Assembly (NCBI GenBank): GCA_014529385.2
Contig: CM043960.1
Location: 122,790,543-122,854,542, forward strand
Origin: Adiantum capillus-veneris
Taxonomy: Eukaryota; Streptophyta; Polypodiopsida; Polypodiales; Pteridaceae
Length of the DNA: 64,000 bases
Reading direction: 5' to 3'
The first letter of the stretch is position 1, and every line of letters begins with the position of its first letter. The notes beneath the pieces are model-generated. The model was not told the DNA's origin. It saw nothing but the letters and a program-made list of their open reading frames with translations, and made no database searches. The position numbers and the translations under genes were made by a program. Below are positions 11,765 to 21,965 of the stretch, one piece after another.

Positions 11765-12168
11765 AAAATTTGGACTCACAAAGGGGCCCTTTAATTAACA
11801 CTAGAATGGTAACAGGACACTTTTATGTCCTTGGACACTTTTGTGTCCTATTAAGTGACCATTTTGCTTGAATTATTTGAAGAGTATGAAAATGAATTTC
11901 TAGGTGCTATATATCCACAAAGTTGCCTTATGAGCTGAAAAAAACTTAGCATTTTTTTTTTAGTATCGATCTCACCATTAACCTTACTCTTGCACAACAT
12001 TTTTGAACCTAAACTGTGTGAAAAAACGGGTCCTATTTTTGGCCTTTTTTCAATTTTTGGCAACTATACTACTCTAAACTTCATGTTTGTGAGGTTTAGA
12101 TGGCTAGAGGTTAGGCCTTCATAGTTCTCAACATGTTTTGATGCTTGTAGGGAGAGCCAAGTGTTAAA

Positions 12169-12222
12169 ATTGAAAGTTATGACCAATTTATAAGAATTGA
12201 AAGTTATGACCAATTTATAAGA
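12169..12222. repeat. Tandem duplication, 27-bp unit, inside B
   Basis: attgaaagttatgacc...ataaga occurs twice in direct tandem without change. Probably a replication-slippage product. Confidence 0.85.
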
Positions 12223-13157
12223 ATTGCATAATCCTGTTTTTTGGCCAAAATTAGCACTTCTAGGATTTTTTTGGTGGCTTTCTTGATATCCAAATTCAAT
12301 TTTGATTGTGTAAGTGTAATGTATAACATAAAGCTAATCTTCCTTGAGTTTTGGGGGACCTAATATGCTATATAGCATAGTATATGATGATGGTTGAGTT
12401 ATTTGATTGCTGAAGAATAGGATACATTTTAGAGTAGCAAGTGTAACTTTATCAATATTGCTAGTTTCTTAGGCCAATTGTGTGTATTTTGTAGATAGTA
12501 ACCATATCTAATCATAGACTACAAACTTGGCTAGATATTGAGTAGTTTTTATGGGTTTCTAGAGGTCATAATGCTAAACCCAATTTTTTCATGTTTGCTG
12601 TATTTAGCACTTTATCATTGCCCCCAAGGTAATTGTAAGAGATCCATTATCCTTTTGACATGCTCCATGGCTCCTTTTGAATCCAAAGGCCCAAAGGAAA
12701 CTAAGAAAATATGTATATAGTATCTGTATTGAGCGTGACTATAGAAACTTTGATGATAGGTCCGTAGAATGGCAAAAATGCAACTTTTTTGTACCTATTT
12801 TTTTTACCAAAAAAAAATTAGTGAGGTAAAAGGAACCATATGTTTTGGTCACCAACCCATTGAAGTTAACGGGGAATTTTATCTCATGTCCTACCAAAAT
12901 CCCCAGTCTTATTTTTATGCAATCAACCGTAAGAAATTGCTGTTTTGGGCAAAATGCACTGGTCCATCAACTTTGGAGGCTTGTAGTTACCAAGGGATGA
13001 GAAAAATTACAAGTTTCTCATTTTTTCCATATGTGGTAGTTATTGAACTATAAGCTCATGAAAGGATTTTTCAAAATGAGTGGATCTACTATGGTTTTGG
13101 AAATTTTTCCCAAAACCCTGAAAGGACACTTTTATGTCCTATTAGGTTACCATTCTA

Positions 13158-13540
13158 GTGTTAAGGAGTTTGACTTTACTTCTCTCTACCAAAACGGGCG
13201 CATGGATAAATTTTTGCAAACAAACTCCAAAGTTGGCCGAGGTTTGACAGTTAGAATGTCCTCTTCAAGCTCTATCCACTCATATATAGCACGCCATGAG
13301 ATTTCTCATATTTTAGAAGATTCTTTTTTTGATTCACCTAGATTCCGACAGAGTTGTCACATCATAGGTGAATAAAAATAAGAATCTTTTAAAATATGAG
13401 GAATCTCATGGCGTGCTATATATCAGTAGATAGAGCTTGAAGAGGACATTCTAATTGTCAAACCTCCGTCAAATTTGGAGTTTGTTTGCAAGAATTTATC
13501 CATGCGTCCGTTTTGGTAGAGAGAGGTAAAGTCAAACTCC
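13158..13540. mobile_element. Element C: palindromic MITE inserted in the right end of B
   Basis: The left arm begins GGAGTTTGACTTTAC and the right arm ends with its reverse complement. Arms of about 185-190 bp pair almost along their whole length (cgcatggataaa.., gcacgccatgagat.., tctcatattttaga..) around a centre near 13350. TTAA flanks both sides; removing C and one TTAA gives an arm matching the left end of B. TTAA, TTA/TAA or TA could each be the true duplication, so the superfamily is open (piggyBac, PIF/Harbinger or mariner type). Confidence 0.82.
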
Positions 13541-13570
13541 TTAAAGGGCCCCTTTGTGAGTCCAAATTTT

Positions 13571-13722
13571 GCCTAATGACACATGTTCATCCATCAAAGG
13601 CAAATGGGCACCCCATTTGAACAAGAAAAACATGCCAGATATAACTCAATCAAGGAAGGGGGGAGTCTCATCAACAAGAAGACCAGACTACAAATGGTTG
13701 TGTCAAGGGACGACACGAGCTA
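13571..13722 (+). other. Remainder of A 3' region between B and the polypurine tract
   Basis: Short stretch with no recognised gene. It includes an early purine run (aaggaaggggggag at about 13653-13666) that duplicates the tract just before the LTR. Confidence 0.55.
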
Positions 13723-13734
13723 GGAAGGGGGGAG
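13723..13734 (+). promoter_or_regulatory. Polypurine tract of A
   Basis: GGAAGGGGGGAG directly abuts the 3' LTR. It would prime plus-strand DNA synthesis. Confidence 0.9.
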
Positions 13735-14642
13735 TGTTTGGAGGTGATAACAACATACAAGTGCCCACTCAGTCAAGGCGCCCGTTGGGTCAGCCGGCCA
13801 AATTTTTGATGTGGTCACATTATTTTTCCGATGTTTAATACATCAAACCCTATAAAAGCCTAATGATAGTCGTCTATGTCAAGTTTAAGTCAAAGATGTA
13901 ATTTTTCCAATGATGTATGTAAAGGTCCATGAGAAGTTGGCCGTCGGCCACTTTAGAAATCCCTAGGTATATAATACACTAAGGTTAGTGGGAAAGGGAG
14001 ATCATTTTTTTGAAGATAAGTGACTATTGCGTTACACATAGAGAGCTACCTCTTTGCTCCAACTTGTAATCATCACTTTTGTGGCTACGGTAATCCAAAT
14101 TCAGTTTTGTTTCTTGCATTGTGTTCCTCTTACTCTGCTCTTTCATTCAAGTATAAGCATTCAAGATTCGGTGAAGGTTTCAGACGCCTACGTTTAGGCC
14201 TTAAATCGTTGTTTTGACCCTAGGAGAGGCTTTAGGGACCTAAAAACGACCCTTTAGGATCATCCGTTTACTGTTTTTCTGTACTGTGGGACGAATGATC
14301 GCTATCTTTGTACCTCTCCAGAATGCTGTGACAGTGATAGGGTATGTTCCTGACAGTCCCCTGTAGCTTCCCTTCAAGTTTCGTGAGATTCTGATATGAT
14401 TTGCATGGTGAACGGACGTGATGACTGTAGAGCTGTGTAGAAGGACATAGGCATATTACTTGGCTTTAGTGCGTATGATTTTCTTGTAGAGTTAGTAGTT
14501 GCATCTCTTCGAGTTCACTTCATTAGGATTGACACCCTAGTGAGTTTCCATGCCTCATCCGAGTCGCTTCCCCTGTATCGATAATTTTATGTTGATGCTT
14601 GAGAGCTATGCTATGGACATCCGTCGCAGCGACCCGCAAACA
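13735..14642 (+). repeat. 3' LTR of element A
   Basis: 908 bp, TG...CA, matching 1189-2127 with about 34 substitutions and one 31-bp deletion by hand comparison. Followed by the target duplication TGAAC. Confidence 0.93.
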
Positions 14643-14647
14643 TGAAC
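14643..14647. repeat. Target-site duplication of A, right (TGAAC)
   Basis: Direct repeat of 1184-1188. Confidence 0.93.
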
Positions 14648-14794
14648 CCAAATGCCAAATCTCATATTACACCAACAATTCAACCCATTAGCTTAAAACT
14701 CTTCAGAACAACATTCACCACCAATTTCAAATCTCTCCACTGCCAGTCAACCAGGCAGCGCACGAGAACGTGCACTCAAATCGGATGGGGGGAG
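14643..14794 (+). mobile_element. Element Z, interior 3' end (right piece)
   Basis: Continuation of 1-1188 after removal of A. It ends in the polypurine tract GGATGGGGGGAG (14783-14794), which directly precedes an LTR. Confidence 0.75.
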
Positions 14795-15771
14795 TGTTTG
14801 GCGTTCAACAATGGCCAAACGGACCAGGCAAAGATGTTATTTTATTTTTAGTAAATGCTAACGAGGCCTGATGATGCGGATGTGAAGTAAAGATGAAGAT
14901 GAAGCAAATACAAGCAACAAATGCAGAGAAGAGTTGGAATTGATGACTATCTATAGAGTTACGGTCACAATTGACGGTCACTTAAGTTTTAGGATTTTCC
15001 GTCAAAATGATGGCAAATGTGGGTTGTAATTATGTTTTGGGCTCATCAAGAGTTCCAAGTTGTAAACATTGAGCTATATTTAGATCCTAGGTAGTGCAGA
15101 TAGCAGATTAAGTGAGTTTGGCCATTTGGGTACCCGACCACTTCTAAAAAGCCTAGAGAGTATATAACTCAAAACACACAATGTGAAAGGGGATTCTTAC
15201 TCACTTGAGATAATCTTTGTGAAGAAGGAGATGGCTATGGAGTTCTTGAGCTTTCTACGTGTGTGCATGGACGATTCGGCCTCATGCCAATAGTAGCTAA
15301 ACTCTAACCTCTTCTCTCTCATTTTCTCATGGTGTAATCAATGCTTGATTAATCAAAGATTAGTGGCTGATTTGTTGATTAATCTCTCTCTTTGTTCATA
15401 TTTCCCTCTTGTTTAAGAATGCTACCAAGTGTGTGTAGGCTTGCGTAGAGTGTTGGTGCCCAGTGTGGTCATTCTATGCTATTCTATGCTCATTGTGTGC
15501 TTGATTAGAGTTGGATTAGTAATTGATTAGAGAGTAGTGTGTGATTAAGCTTGTGTGTGAGAGATTAGGCCGAATGGTAGAGTAAGTAGTGTGCTCACTC
15601 CTCGTAGCAACATCTTACCCGCTCCGTAGCTTTCTTTGTGTGTAGGTTTCACCTTCTAATCCTCCATTTGGCACGCACAAGCCACTTGTGTGTTTCCATG
15701 CCCTAGCCGGATCCTACTCCTCGGATTGACATTATGTTGATGTCCTCCCTATGCTAGGATGACGTCCCAAC
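14795..15771 (+). repeat. 3' LTR of element Z
   Basis: 977 bp, starts TGTTTGGCGTTC after a polypurine tract and ends CGTCCCAACA. A TATA-like gagtatataac is at about 15159. Near the 3' end it has ttatgttgat, a block also found near the ends of the A and F LTRs, so the three belong to related families. No primer-binding site follows, which argues for a 3' rather than a 5' LTR. The mate is outside the window. The next five bases (gtcat) would be its target duplication. Confidence 0.8.
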
Positions 15772-15886
15772 AGTCATCCATAGCATCATCCAATCGGGGA
15801 GGCAAAACCAAGGGATTAACATTCCTTCAACGGGCCTTATGACATTCTTGGATACGGGCAAGTCCAGATAACCGACAATATCACAG

Positions 15887-17189
15887 ATGGAAACTCCTTC
15901 AATGAGTCCAATGGACCCTTCATATATTGCGTCGCCTGGAGTTTCGGTACAGTCTGAACCCACAAGTAGTAGTTTTACTTTTCCAAATCTAGATCATATG
16001 TCTCTCGGAGACACTACGGCTACGATACCTACTCCGGTGATGAGTACAAAAAGTACACCTTGGACCTCGTTTGTTAGCATTGCACCACTACCTAGTAGCA
16101 CAGTGCCCCCAACAATACGTATAGGTGTGCATCAAACCTATGTACCTGTCGCACCTCATGCCCACGTAGCTCCCACACCCCCAATTATGCGATGGGCTTA
16201 CAATCCACAATGGCATTATTTGATCTCTTATTCAAGTGGGTCCATACCATTTATCAATAACATGCCGTATCCGGCACCGGCCATGCCTAGGGCCACACCT
16301 ATGAACTTTGGACCACCACATGGTACACCACCATACGAGGTATGGGACCCGAGGGCCGTGCGTATGCCAAGGCCAAGGCCAACTCCCATCCCACATGTAG
16401 TTCCAGGAGGGCCTGCACCTGCGGCCACTATACCTGCTTATTTAGGAGATTTGGTAGCATTTTCTCAAACCATCGATCGATCTATTGCTGAGAATATGCG
16501 TAACACACCTGATAGAGAGCCTAGAAGTAAGGGAGTACAAATATCCAAACTCACACAAAAATTTAGTGGAGACAGGGATGTGAGAAAGCATATCGAAGTG
16601 TTTGAACAAATATGTTATTCTCTAGGAGAACACAATGACCTGCATAAGAGTAATGCTTTAAGCCTAACCTTAAGTGGGAAGGATGGGGATTGGTATATAA
16701 CCCTAAGGGTGGAAGAAAAAACGATTTACCCTACTCTTAGGAGACTGTACTTGAAAGAATATGTACGAGAGGGAGTGATTTGGGGTGTAGCCTCTCATCT
16801 CCAGAAAGCCCAAAGAGAGGAAGGAGAGCTGGTGAGAGACTTTATTAGTCGCTTGAAGCATTTGAATTCTCGTTGTAATCCAAATGAGTGCTTCAATAAT
16901 AATCAATTTCTTGATCGATTTATTAGGGGATTACGACATGGGGATATCTACAATGGCCTAGTCATTAGAGGTATCACCACTTGGGAAGAAGTCACCACCA
17001 ATGCTATCCAATTGGAGGATAATCTAATGATTTAAGGAGAAAGAGTGTCTATTGAGCCTAAATCTACTAGCTCACAAGCGTCGAGGCATCAACAACCAAT
17101 GACCCTAAAGCCTATTGCTAAGGAGCCAAAGATATCTGAGATGACTTTAGCATATCTCACCAAGTCCATCAAGAGAGTCTTAGAGACAA
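15887..17189 (+). pseudogene. gag of D, capsid part
   Basis: ATG at 15887 follows an in-frame stop 15 bases upstream. The frame is open for 382 codons to a TAA at 17033 and then continues in the same frame to the MITE. The first 190 residues are proline/threonine rich. Residues about 200-380 are the retrotransposon gag domain: KFSGDRDVRKHIEVFEQI, LSGKDGDWYITL, YLKEYVREG, then REEGELVRDFISRLKHLN and FIRGLRHGDIYNGL. It would form the particle shell. The downstream part is separated from the nucleocapsid by a MITE insertion. Confidence 0.88.
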
Positions 17190-17477
17190 GGGTGGAAGCA
17201 TGTTAACCTGTCGCGCTTTTTGTGCTAGTTAGCAGTTTCAAGTTAGCACATCTTCAAAAAGTTGGGCGTCCGGTAAATTTTTTACAAATAATATCAAAAT
17301 TTGTCGGAGGTTGTACATTTGGATTCCTTGTTTCAAGTGCTTTCTATTGATATATCATATGTCATAGATCTTGGAGATGTAGCTCAAGTTATTGTACTAG
17401 TTAGCATATGTCAAAATTGTGCTAGTTAGCATTGTCCGGGACATGAAAAAGCATGACAGGTTAACATGCTTTCACCC
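17190..17477. mobile_element. Small MITE-like insertion in D gag
   Basis: 288 bp with inverted ends: left GGGTGGAAGCATGTTAACC and right the complement of GGGTGAAAGCATGTTAACC, one mismatch, the pairing continuing to CTGTC. ACAA flanks both ends. The internal word gctagttagca recurs near both sides. It has no coding capacity. The family is not recognised. Confidence 0.7.
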
Positions 17478-17503
17478 ACAATCCAGCTCCACAAAACAAT
17501 CAT

Positions 17504-18600
17504 ATGTATCCAAGAAGGGAGCAACAATGGTGCTCATTATGCTATGGTCCGCATAGTACTAGTGAATGCCCTACTTTTAGAGTAAAATTCAATGGGAATT
17601 GCAATGTCTGTGGGAGGTATGGTCATCAAGCTAAGGATTGCATAGTATTTAAGCGCGTAATGGCCAATAGAACCTTAGCATGGACATACACACCTCTAGT
17701 GCCTTCATTGATGCCGGCCCCACCTCTTGAACAAACGTCACAACACATGATCCCTAGGACCCAAACTATTGTTCAAACAACACCCTTACCACCTCCATCG
17801 CTAGGACCGCAACCACCACATCCAAGAATCACTTTTGTGAATCAAGTGGGTTGTGAGTCATCTATTGCTTGTTTGGAAGGCTGTGAGGAAGATATAGACC
17901 CTAATATTAACTATGGGATTGATGCGCTTGAAGAAAGTCCACAATACTATATGGAGGACTATTGGGGACAAGTCAAACCTGTCTATCAAGTAGCTGCTCT
18001 TGCCTGCAAGAGGCCAAAATATCAATTACACTTCCAAGAGACCACCTCTTCAATGCTATGAGTGTGAAGGTCCAAATCATGTGGCCGAGTGTCCTATTAG
18101 GCTACAAAAGAACACCACACTAATGCAAACCAATCAAGCGAGCACATCTACAATGCCGATACTCATGTGTAATCAATGTGGCATAGATCATTTGATTGCC
18201 CAATGTCCGAATAATCAAAATGCACCAAAGATCATGCCATTAAACTTGATTGAGGTTATCGAGGAGCCATCACAAAGTACACCTGTGGTACTGGTAAACG
18301 TACTCACACGATCGATGCTCCAAAAAAAAAATTATATTCTTGAAGAAAGAGACACGGCATCAATTGCCCAATCTCAAAAGAAGAAGAAAACACAAAGGAA
18401 GAGATCGCAAAAAGCAAGGAAGTCAGACCTTAGTTTAAAGACCAACATAGGGACTGGTGACGACCCCGTATATATGAACAACACTGAAGAGGATTTTGAT
18501 TCAGGTGAAACCATGGAGATCAAAATGACCACTAAGAAAGAAACCAACAAGGAAGATCGTCATGAGCCACAATGTCCAGGATCCAAGAAGAAGATATGAA
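17504..18600 (+). pseudogene. gag of D, nucleocapsid with four zinc knuckles
   Basis: Knuckle-like motifs in order: CSLCYGPHSTSEC, CNVCGRYGHQAKDC (classical CX2CX4HX4C), then in a second frame CYECEGPNHVAEC and CNQCGIDHLIAQC. The frame changes at about 18000-18060, so the region is broken by an indel. The C-terminal part is lysine rich. This is the RNA-binding part of gag. Four knuckle-like motifs in one gag is more than the usual one or two. Confidence 0.82.
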
Positions 18601-18914
18601 CTTATCCAAACCCTACAGAGGAGATCGAGCGAGTCAAGCAATTAAGGAGTTTGGTAGAAGATACCCAAAGGGATCTAGAACAAGCACCTAGGCAGGTGCA
18701 GATTACAGACACATTGTTCCCTACACAACAACAACCTCACGAAGTCCAAGACCCCTAGCCATACCTAGTGTCATCCAAGAAGAAAGTGACTGAAAGTCAT
18801 GGGAAAGTGGGTGTACTCACTTCTTGTTGGAAAGAATGTTTACAGAGGGACTACCTGACCCTATGAAAGAAATAGAGATCCGATCTTCCCCCGCAAGGGA
18901 CTGAAGTCCAAAAG
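18601..18914 (+). pseudogene. gag-protease linker of D (degenerate)
   Basis: A linker region interrupted by stops. A short Q/E-rich piece (LRSLVEDTQRDLEQA) suggests a coiled coil. No domain is recognised. Confidence 0.45.
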
Positions 18915-19768
18915 GTGTTATTAAATATTGCCAAATTGATGGATTTCACTGCTTCAGAAGTTAGAACCACCATCATGTCCAAACTATATGGAGACCCTGA
19001 GCTATTCTTAGCTCTTCGAGCTTTCCTCAATGGAGAATTGAAAGTCGGGCTACCACAATTTTCACAGATGGATGGAGCTAGGGAGATGCCAATAGAGGAG
19101 GAACACTTAGATCCACAACCCAACCTAGATGAGAACTCTGTTGTAGAATTACTTGTTAACAAGTTGGGACAATACTTTGAAGGCAATGAATCCAATGTGA
19201 CCATACCAATCACTACCAGGGGATTAATTGTGAAGGGAATCCTTGATGGTGGCATTGGGGTTAGCATTGTGACAAAAAAATGCTAGAAAACAAAGATCTC
19301 AAGATCAAGGTCTTTGGACATAAAATAAGAAATACCTTCACTGTTATGTATTTCTCCAAGCACACTATGGCATCTGAGATGATCTTAGGATGTCCTTTCA
19401 TGAAGGAAGAAAAAATGGTGCATGACTCGTCTAAAAACCATGTCTACTTGCAATTCCAAGATTCTGTCATTCGAGTAGATCTTGTAACTGGTCGAGCACA
19501 TCCTCTAGGAAACAGGTTTATAATTGATCATAGATCTGACACCACAATTCACTCGGCCCCATTGCAATATTTCTACACATGTAAAGTGGACAATGATGTT
19601 GGGGAAGATTCTTCTTATATGGATGTACTACCTGGGATGACTGAGTCGGACAATGTGGATTGGATCCACTTAGCAGCAACCATAGACACTTGGGTAAACA
19701 GGGGGACGACCTCGGTAACACCTGAGGGGGATGAAATGCCACCACTCGTACCCTTTGAAATATGCTAG
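18915..19768 (+). pseudogene. Protease region of D
   Basis: The first part has the protease start GILDGGIGVSIVTKK with D-G-G in place of D-S/T-G. A deletion relative to E removes roughly 35 codons after it and shifts the frame at about 19280. The second part has EMILGCPFMKEEKMVHD, where E has EMILGRPFM. The C-terminal segment VLPGMTESDNVDWIHLAATIDTW is nearly identical to E, which shows that this linker is conserved. Not functional. Confidence 0.85.
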
Positions 19769-20300
19769 AAGCAATGCATATAGCTTCTGATGACCTACAA
19801 GATGAAGGTTTGACTGGCATTGGAACCAGTAGCGTCTCACAAGACTATAGCTCACACGATTTGGGGACAAAATCATCAATTGAAATTGACGTTGAGGATG
19901 AAGAATCTAAGTTAAATCTTAGTGAAAATGTGGGGACAAACCATTCAGGGCCCAGTGGTACCCTAAATGACAATCTATACAAGGGAGCAGAAGACACAAG
20001 TATCGATTCATCTAGTGACTCTTCACTAGAGATCGACCGTAATAAAAAATTAGACGAGAAGAGTAAGAGATATAAGAGGCGACGATATCAAGCAAATGTG
20101 CGTGCTAGAATAAATGAAAAGAAATCTATTGCAAAATGGCTTAATTATATAGGGGCATGTGATGCTCATCGGAAGTTGGTAGATAACTGGGGTGAATACC
20201 TTCAAAGTGTTATGTGGTGTAGTCCACAAACCATTGACATCACACAAATAGAGGCTATAGAGAAGCCAAAGTGGATTTGTACCATAAGGACATGACAAAA
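19762..20300 (+). pseudogene. Protease-RT linker of D
   Basis: A 177-codon frame, acidic and serine rich, then a basic patch (RYKRRRYQANVRARINEKK) and GACDAHRKLVDNWGEYLQ, which is repeated almost unchanged in E. The patch could be a nuclear or nucleic-acid-binding signal; that is inference. The frame overlaps the preceding one by a few bases. Confidence 0.75.
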
Positions 20301-21220
20301 TCAAGAGTTAGCTCAACAAAAAAAGGAATCGGAAGTGAAATCACAATCCACAGAACAATAGGACCCCACAGACTTACACCTTGCACCTGAACATTTCAAA
20401 TCCTACACCATAAAGGAACGTAAGGTTGTGTATACAAACACTCAAAGAAAACCTATCGATGGAAGCAAGGGAGTCTATGATGGTCCAACAATAGTTAAGG
20501 ATATATAGTTAGCAGACCCAGGAGAAGAGTCCAAACCTGTTTTTATTGCCCAAGATCTGACAGAGACTGAGGAGTATGTACTTAAATAACTTCTCAAGGA
20601 ATTCAAGGATATATTTACTTGGACATATCATGGTATAAAAGGTGTTCCACCTTCCGTGGTGCAGCACACAATCTCCATGAATAGCATGGCTAAACCAATC
20701 CTGCAACGACCCTACCCAATGAATCATAAATATGCAAAGATCGTTCAAGAAGAGATTGAAAAGCTTGTGAAATGCAGATTCATATACCCTATTGAGCACT
20801 CAAAATGGGTTTCTGTGATAGTGATTGTGCCAAAAAAGAATGGGAAACTCAGAGTGTGGGTGGATCTCAAGAAGGTCAATGTTGCCACTAGGAGGGACCA
20901 TTACCCCTTGCCATATTCAGAACATGTTCTTGAAAGAGTTGCAGGAAAGGAAGCTTATATCTTTTTAGATGGGTACTCTGGATACAGTCAAATCACAATT
21001 TCACTAGAGAACCAAGTTAAAATGGCTTTTATAACCGAATTTGGAGTGTTTGCATTTCATGTTATGGCTTTTGGCTTAATCAATGCCCCTGCTACCTTTC
21101 AAAGATTAATAAACACTACTTTTAGAGAATATTTGAGGGAGTTTTACAAAGCTTTCTTAGATGACCTTTGTGTTTATTCCTCTTGGAAAGAACATCTATC
21201 ATGCTTGTAAAAAGTGTTTC
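20301..21220 (+). pseudogene. Reverse transcriptase of D (broken)
   Basis: The open piece 20656-21210 carries the fingers and palm: IEHSKWVSVIVIVPKKNGK, LRVWVDLKKVN, LDGYSGYSQITI, FGLINAPATFQRLI and the active site AFLDDLCVYSS. Upstream codons from about 20400 match E but hold stops, for instance a TAG near 20507. A TAA at 21208 ends the open piece just after SCL. RT copies the element RNA into DNA in the particle. Confidence 0.93.
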
Positions 21221-21965
21221 AGAAGTGCAAATTGTATCGCATCTCCTGAAACCCTATCAAATGCGAATTTTGGGTTAAACATGGAGTCATTTTAGGGCAT
21301 ATAGTGTCCAAAAATGGGATTTCCACAGATGAGAGCAAAATTTATGCCATTGCTAAATTGCTGCCACCTAAAAACTATAAAGGAGTTCAAAGGTTCATGG
21401 GCCATGGGCCATGTTGGTTATTACCGACAGTTTATTTTAAACTTTAGCAAGATAGCTCGTCCTTTATACAAGCTTCTTATTGAGTTCCACTAGACGGCGG
21501 AGAGTGACCATGCTTATGAGTCATTGAAAAAGAACTTGACAAGCGCTCCCATTCTACAAGTGCCCGATTAAATATAATTTTCCATGTGCATATTGATGCA
21601 TCAAACTTTGTTGGGTGTGTTCTAGCTCAACCAGGAGAACATAGATCGGACTACCCCATTAGCTTTGCAAGTCGTCAATTGAATGATGCCGAGAGAAACT
21701 ACATCACTACAGAGCGGGAAGGTTTAGCTATGATTTACACAGTGTGAAGAAATCTCGCTACTACCTTCTTGCCAACAAGTTTGTTTTCTATGTAGATCAT
21801 CAAGCCTTGTTGTATCTTAAAAATAAACCTTGTTCCACGAGAAGAATTACATGATGGTTGTTAATTCTCCTTGAGTTTGATTTTACCGTTGTGGTGAGAC
21901 CTAGTAAAAGACATGTCATGGCGGATCATTTGTCTCGCATACCCAATGGTGAAACCCCTACTAGA
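21221..21965 (+). pseudogene. RT thumb and RNase H of D (broken)
   Basis: Read in several frames against E: GHIVSKNGISTDESK, a region near 21590-21620 coding HIDASNFVGCV, FASRQLNDAERNY, TTEREGLAM, FYVDHQALLYL and HVMADHLSRIPNG. These carry the RNase H acidic residues in order. At least three frameshifts are needed to follow the E protein. Not functional. Confidence 0.85.

Larger units (their letters stand above)
11772..13563. mobile_element. Element B: DNA transposon with terminal inverted repeats, inserted in A
   Basis: The left end GGACTCACAAAGGGGCCC is mirrored exactly at the right end (13541-13563). The inverted repeat continues inward: left ttaacactagaatggtaac (about 11795-11813) pairs with gttaccattctagtgttaa at about 13147-13161, but the right arm is split by insertion C. 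The hairpin-like pair ggacacttttgtgtcc lies at about 11834-11849. AAATTT flanks both ends directly and could be a 6-bp target duplication or part of the repeat, since it is itself palindromic. No transposase is recognised in the 1.3 kb core, so it is probably non-autonomous. Confidence 0.8.
1189..14642 (+). mobile_element. Element A: complete, RT-less Athila-like LTR retrotransposon
   Basis: Both LTRs begin TGTTTGGAGGTGATAAC and end CCCGCAAACA. The element is flanked by the 5-bp duplication TGAAC. It has a primer-binding site at 2129, a long leader with a palindrome array, gag, protease, a second protease-like module, a W-x-P-K repeat protein segment, and a polypurine tract at 13723. By my hand alignment the LTRs differ at roughly 34 of 908 aligned bases plus one 31-bp deletion, so the insertion is not recent. 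Reverse transcriptase, RNase H and integrase are absent, although the modules that flank them in elements D and E are present. A DNA transposon (B) is inserted near the 3' end. It is probably non-autonomous and mobilised by a relative such as D or E; that dependence is inference. Confidence 0.93.

Noticed and set aside
12538-13375. Open frames in element B as transposase
   Set aside because: Short, no transposase motif, and the last one runs into the palindrome C.
14795-15771. 5' LTR of element D
   Set aside because: No primer-binding site follows it, a polypurine tract precedes it, and the sequence is unlike the D 3' LTR (TGTTAACC). It is the 3' LTR of Z.
16228-16428. Glycine-rich minus-strand open frame inside D gag
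   Set aside because: Antisense shadow of the proline-rich N-terminal part of gag.
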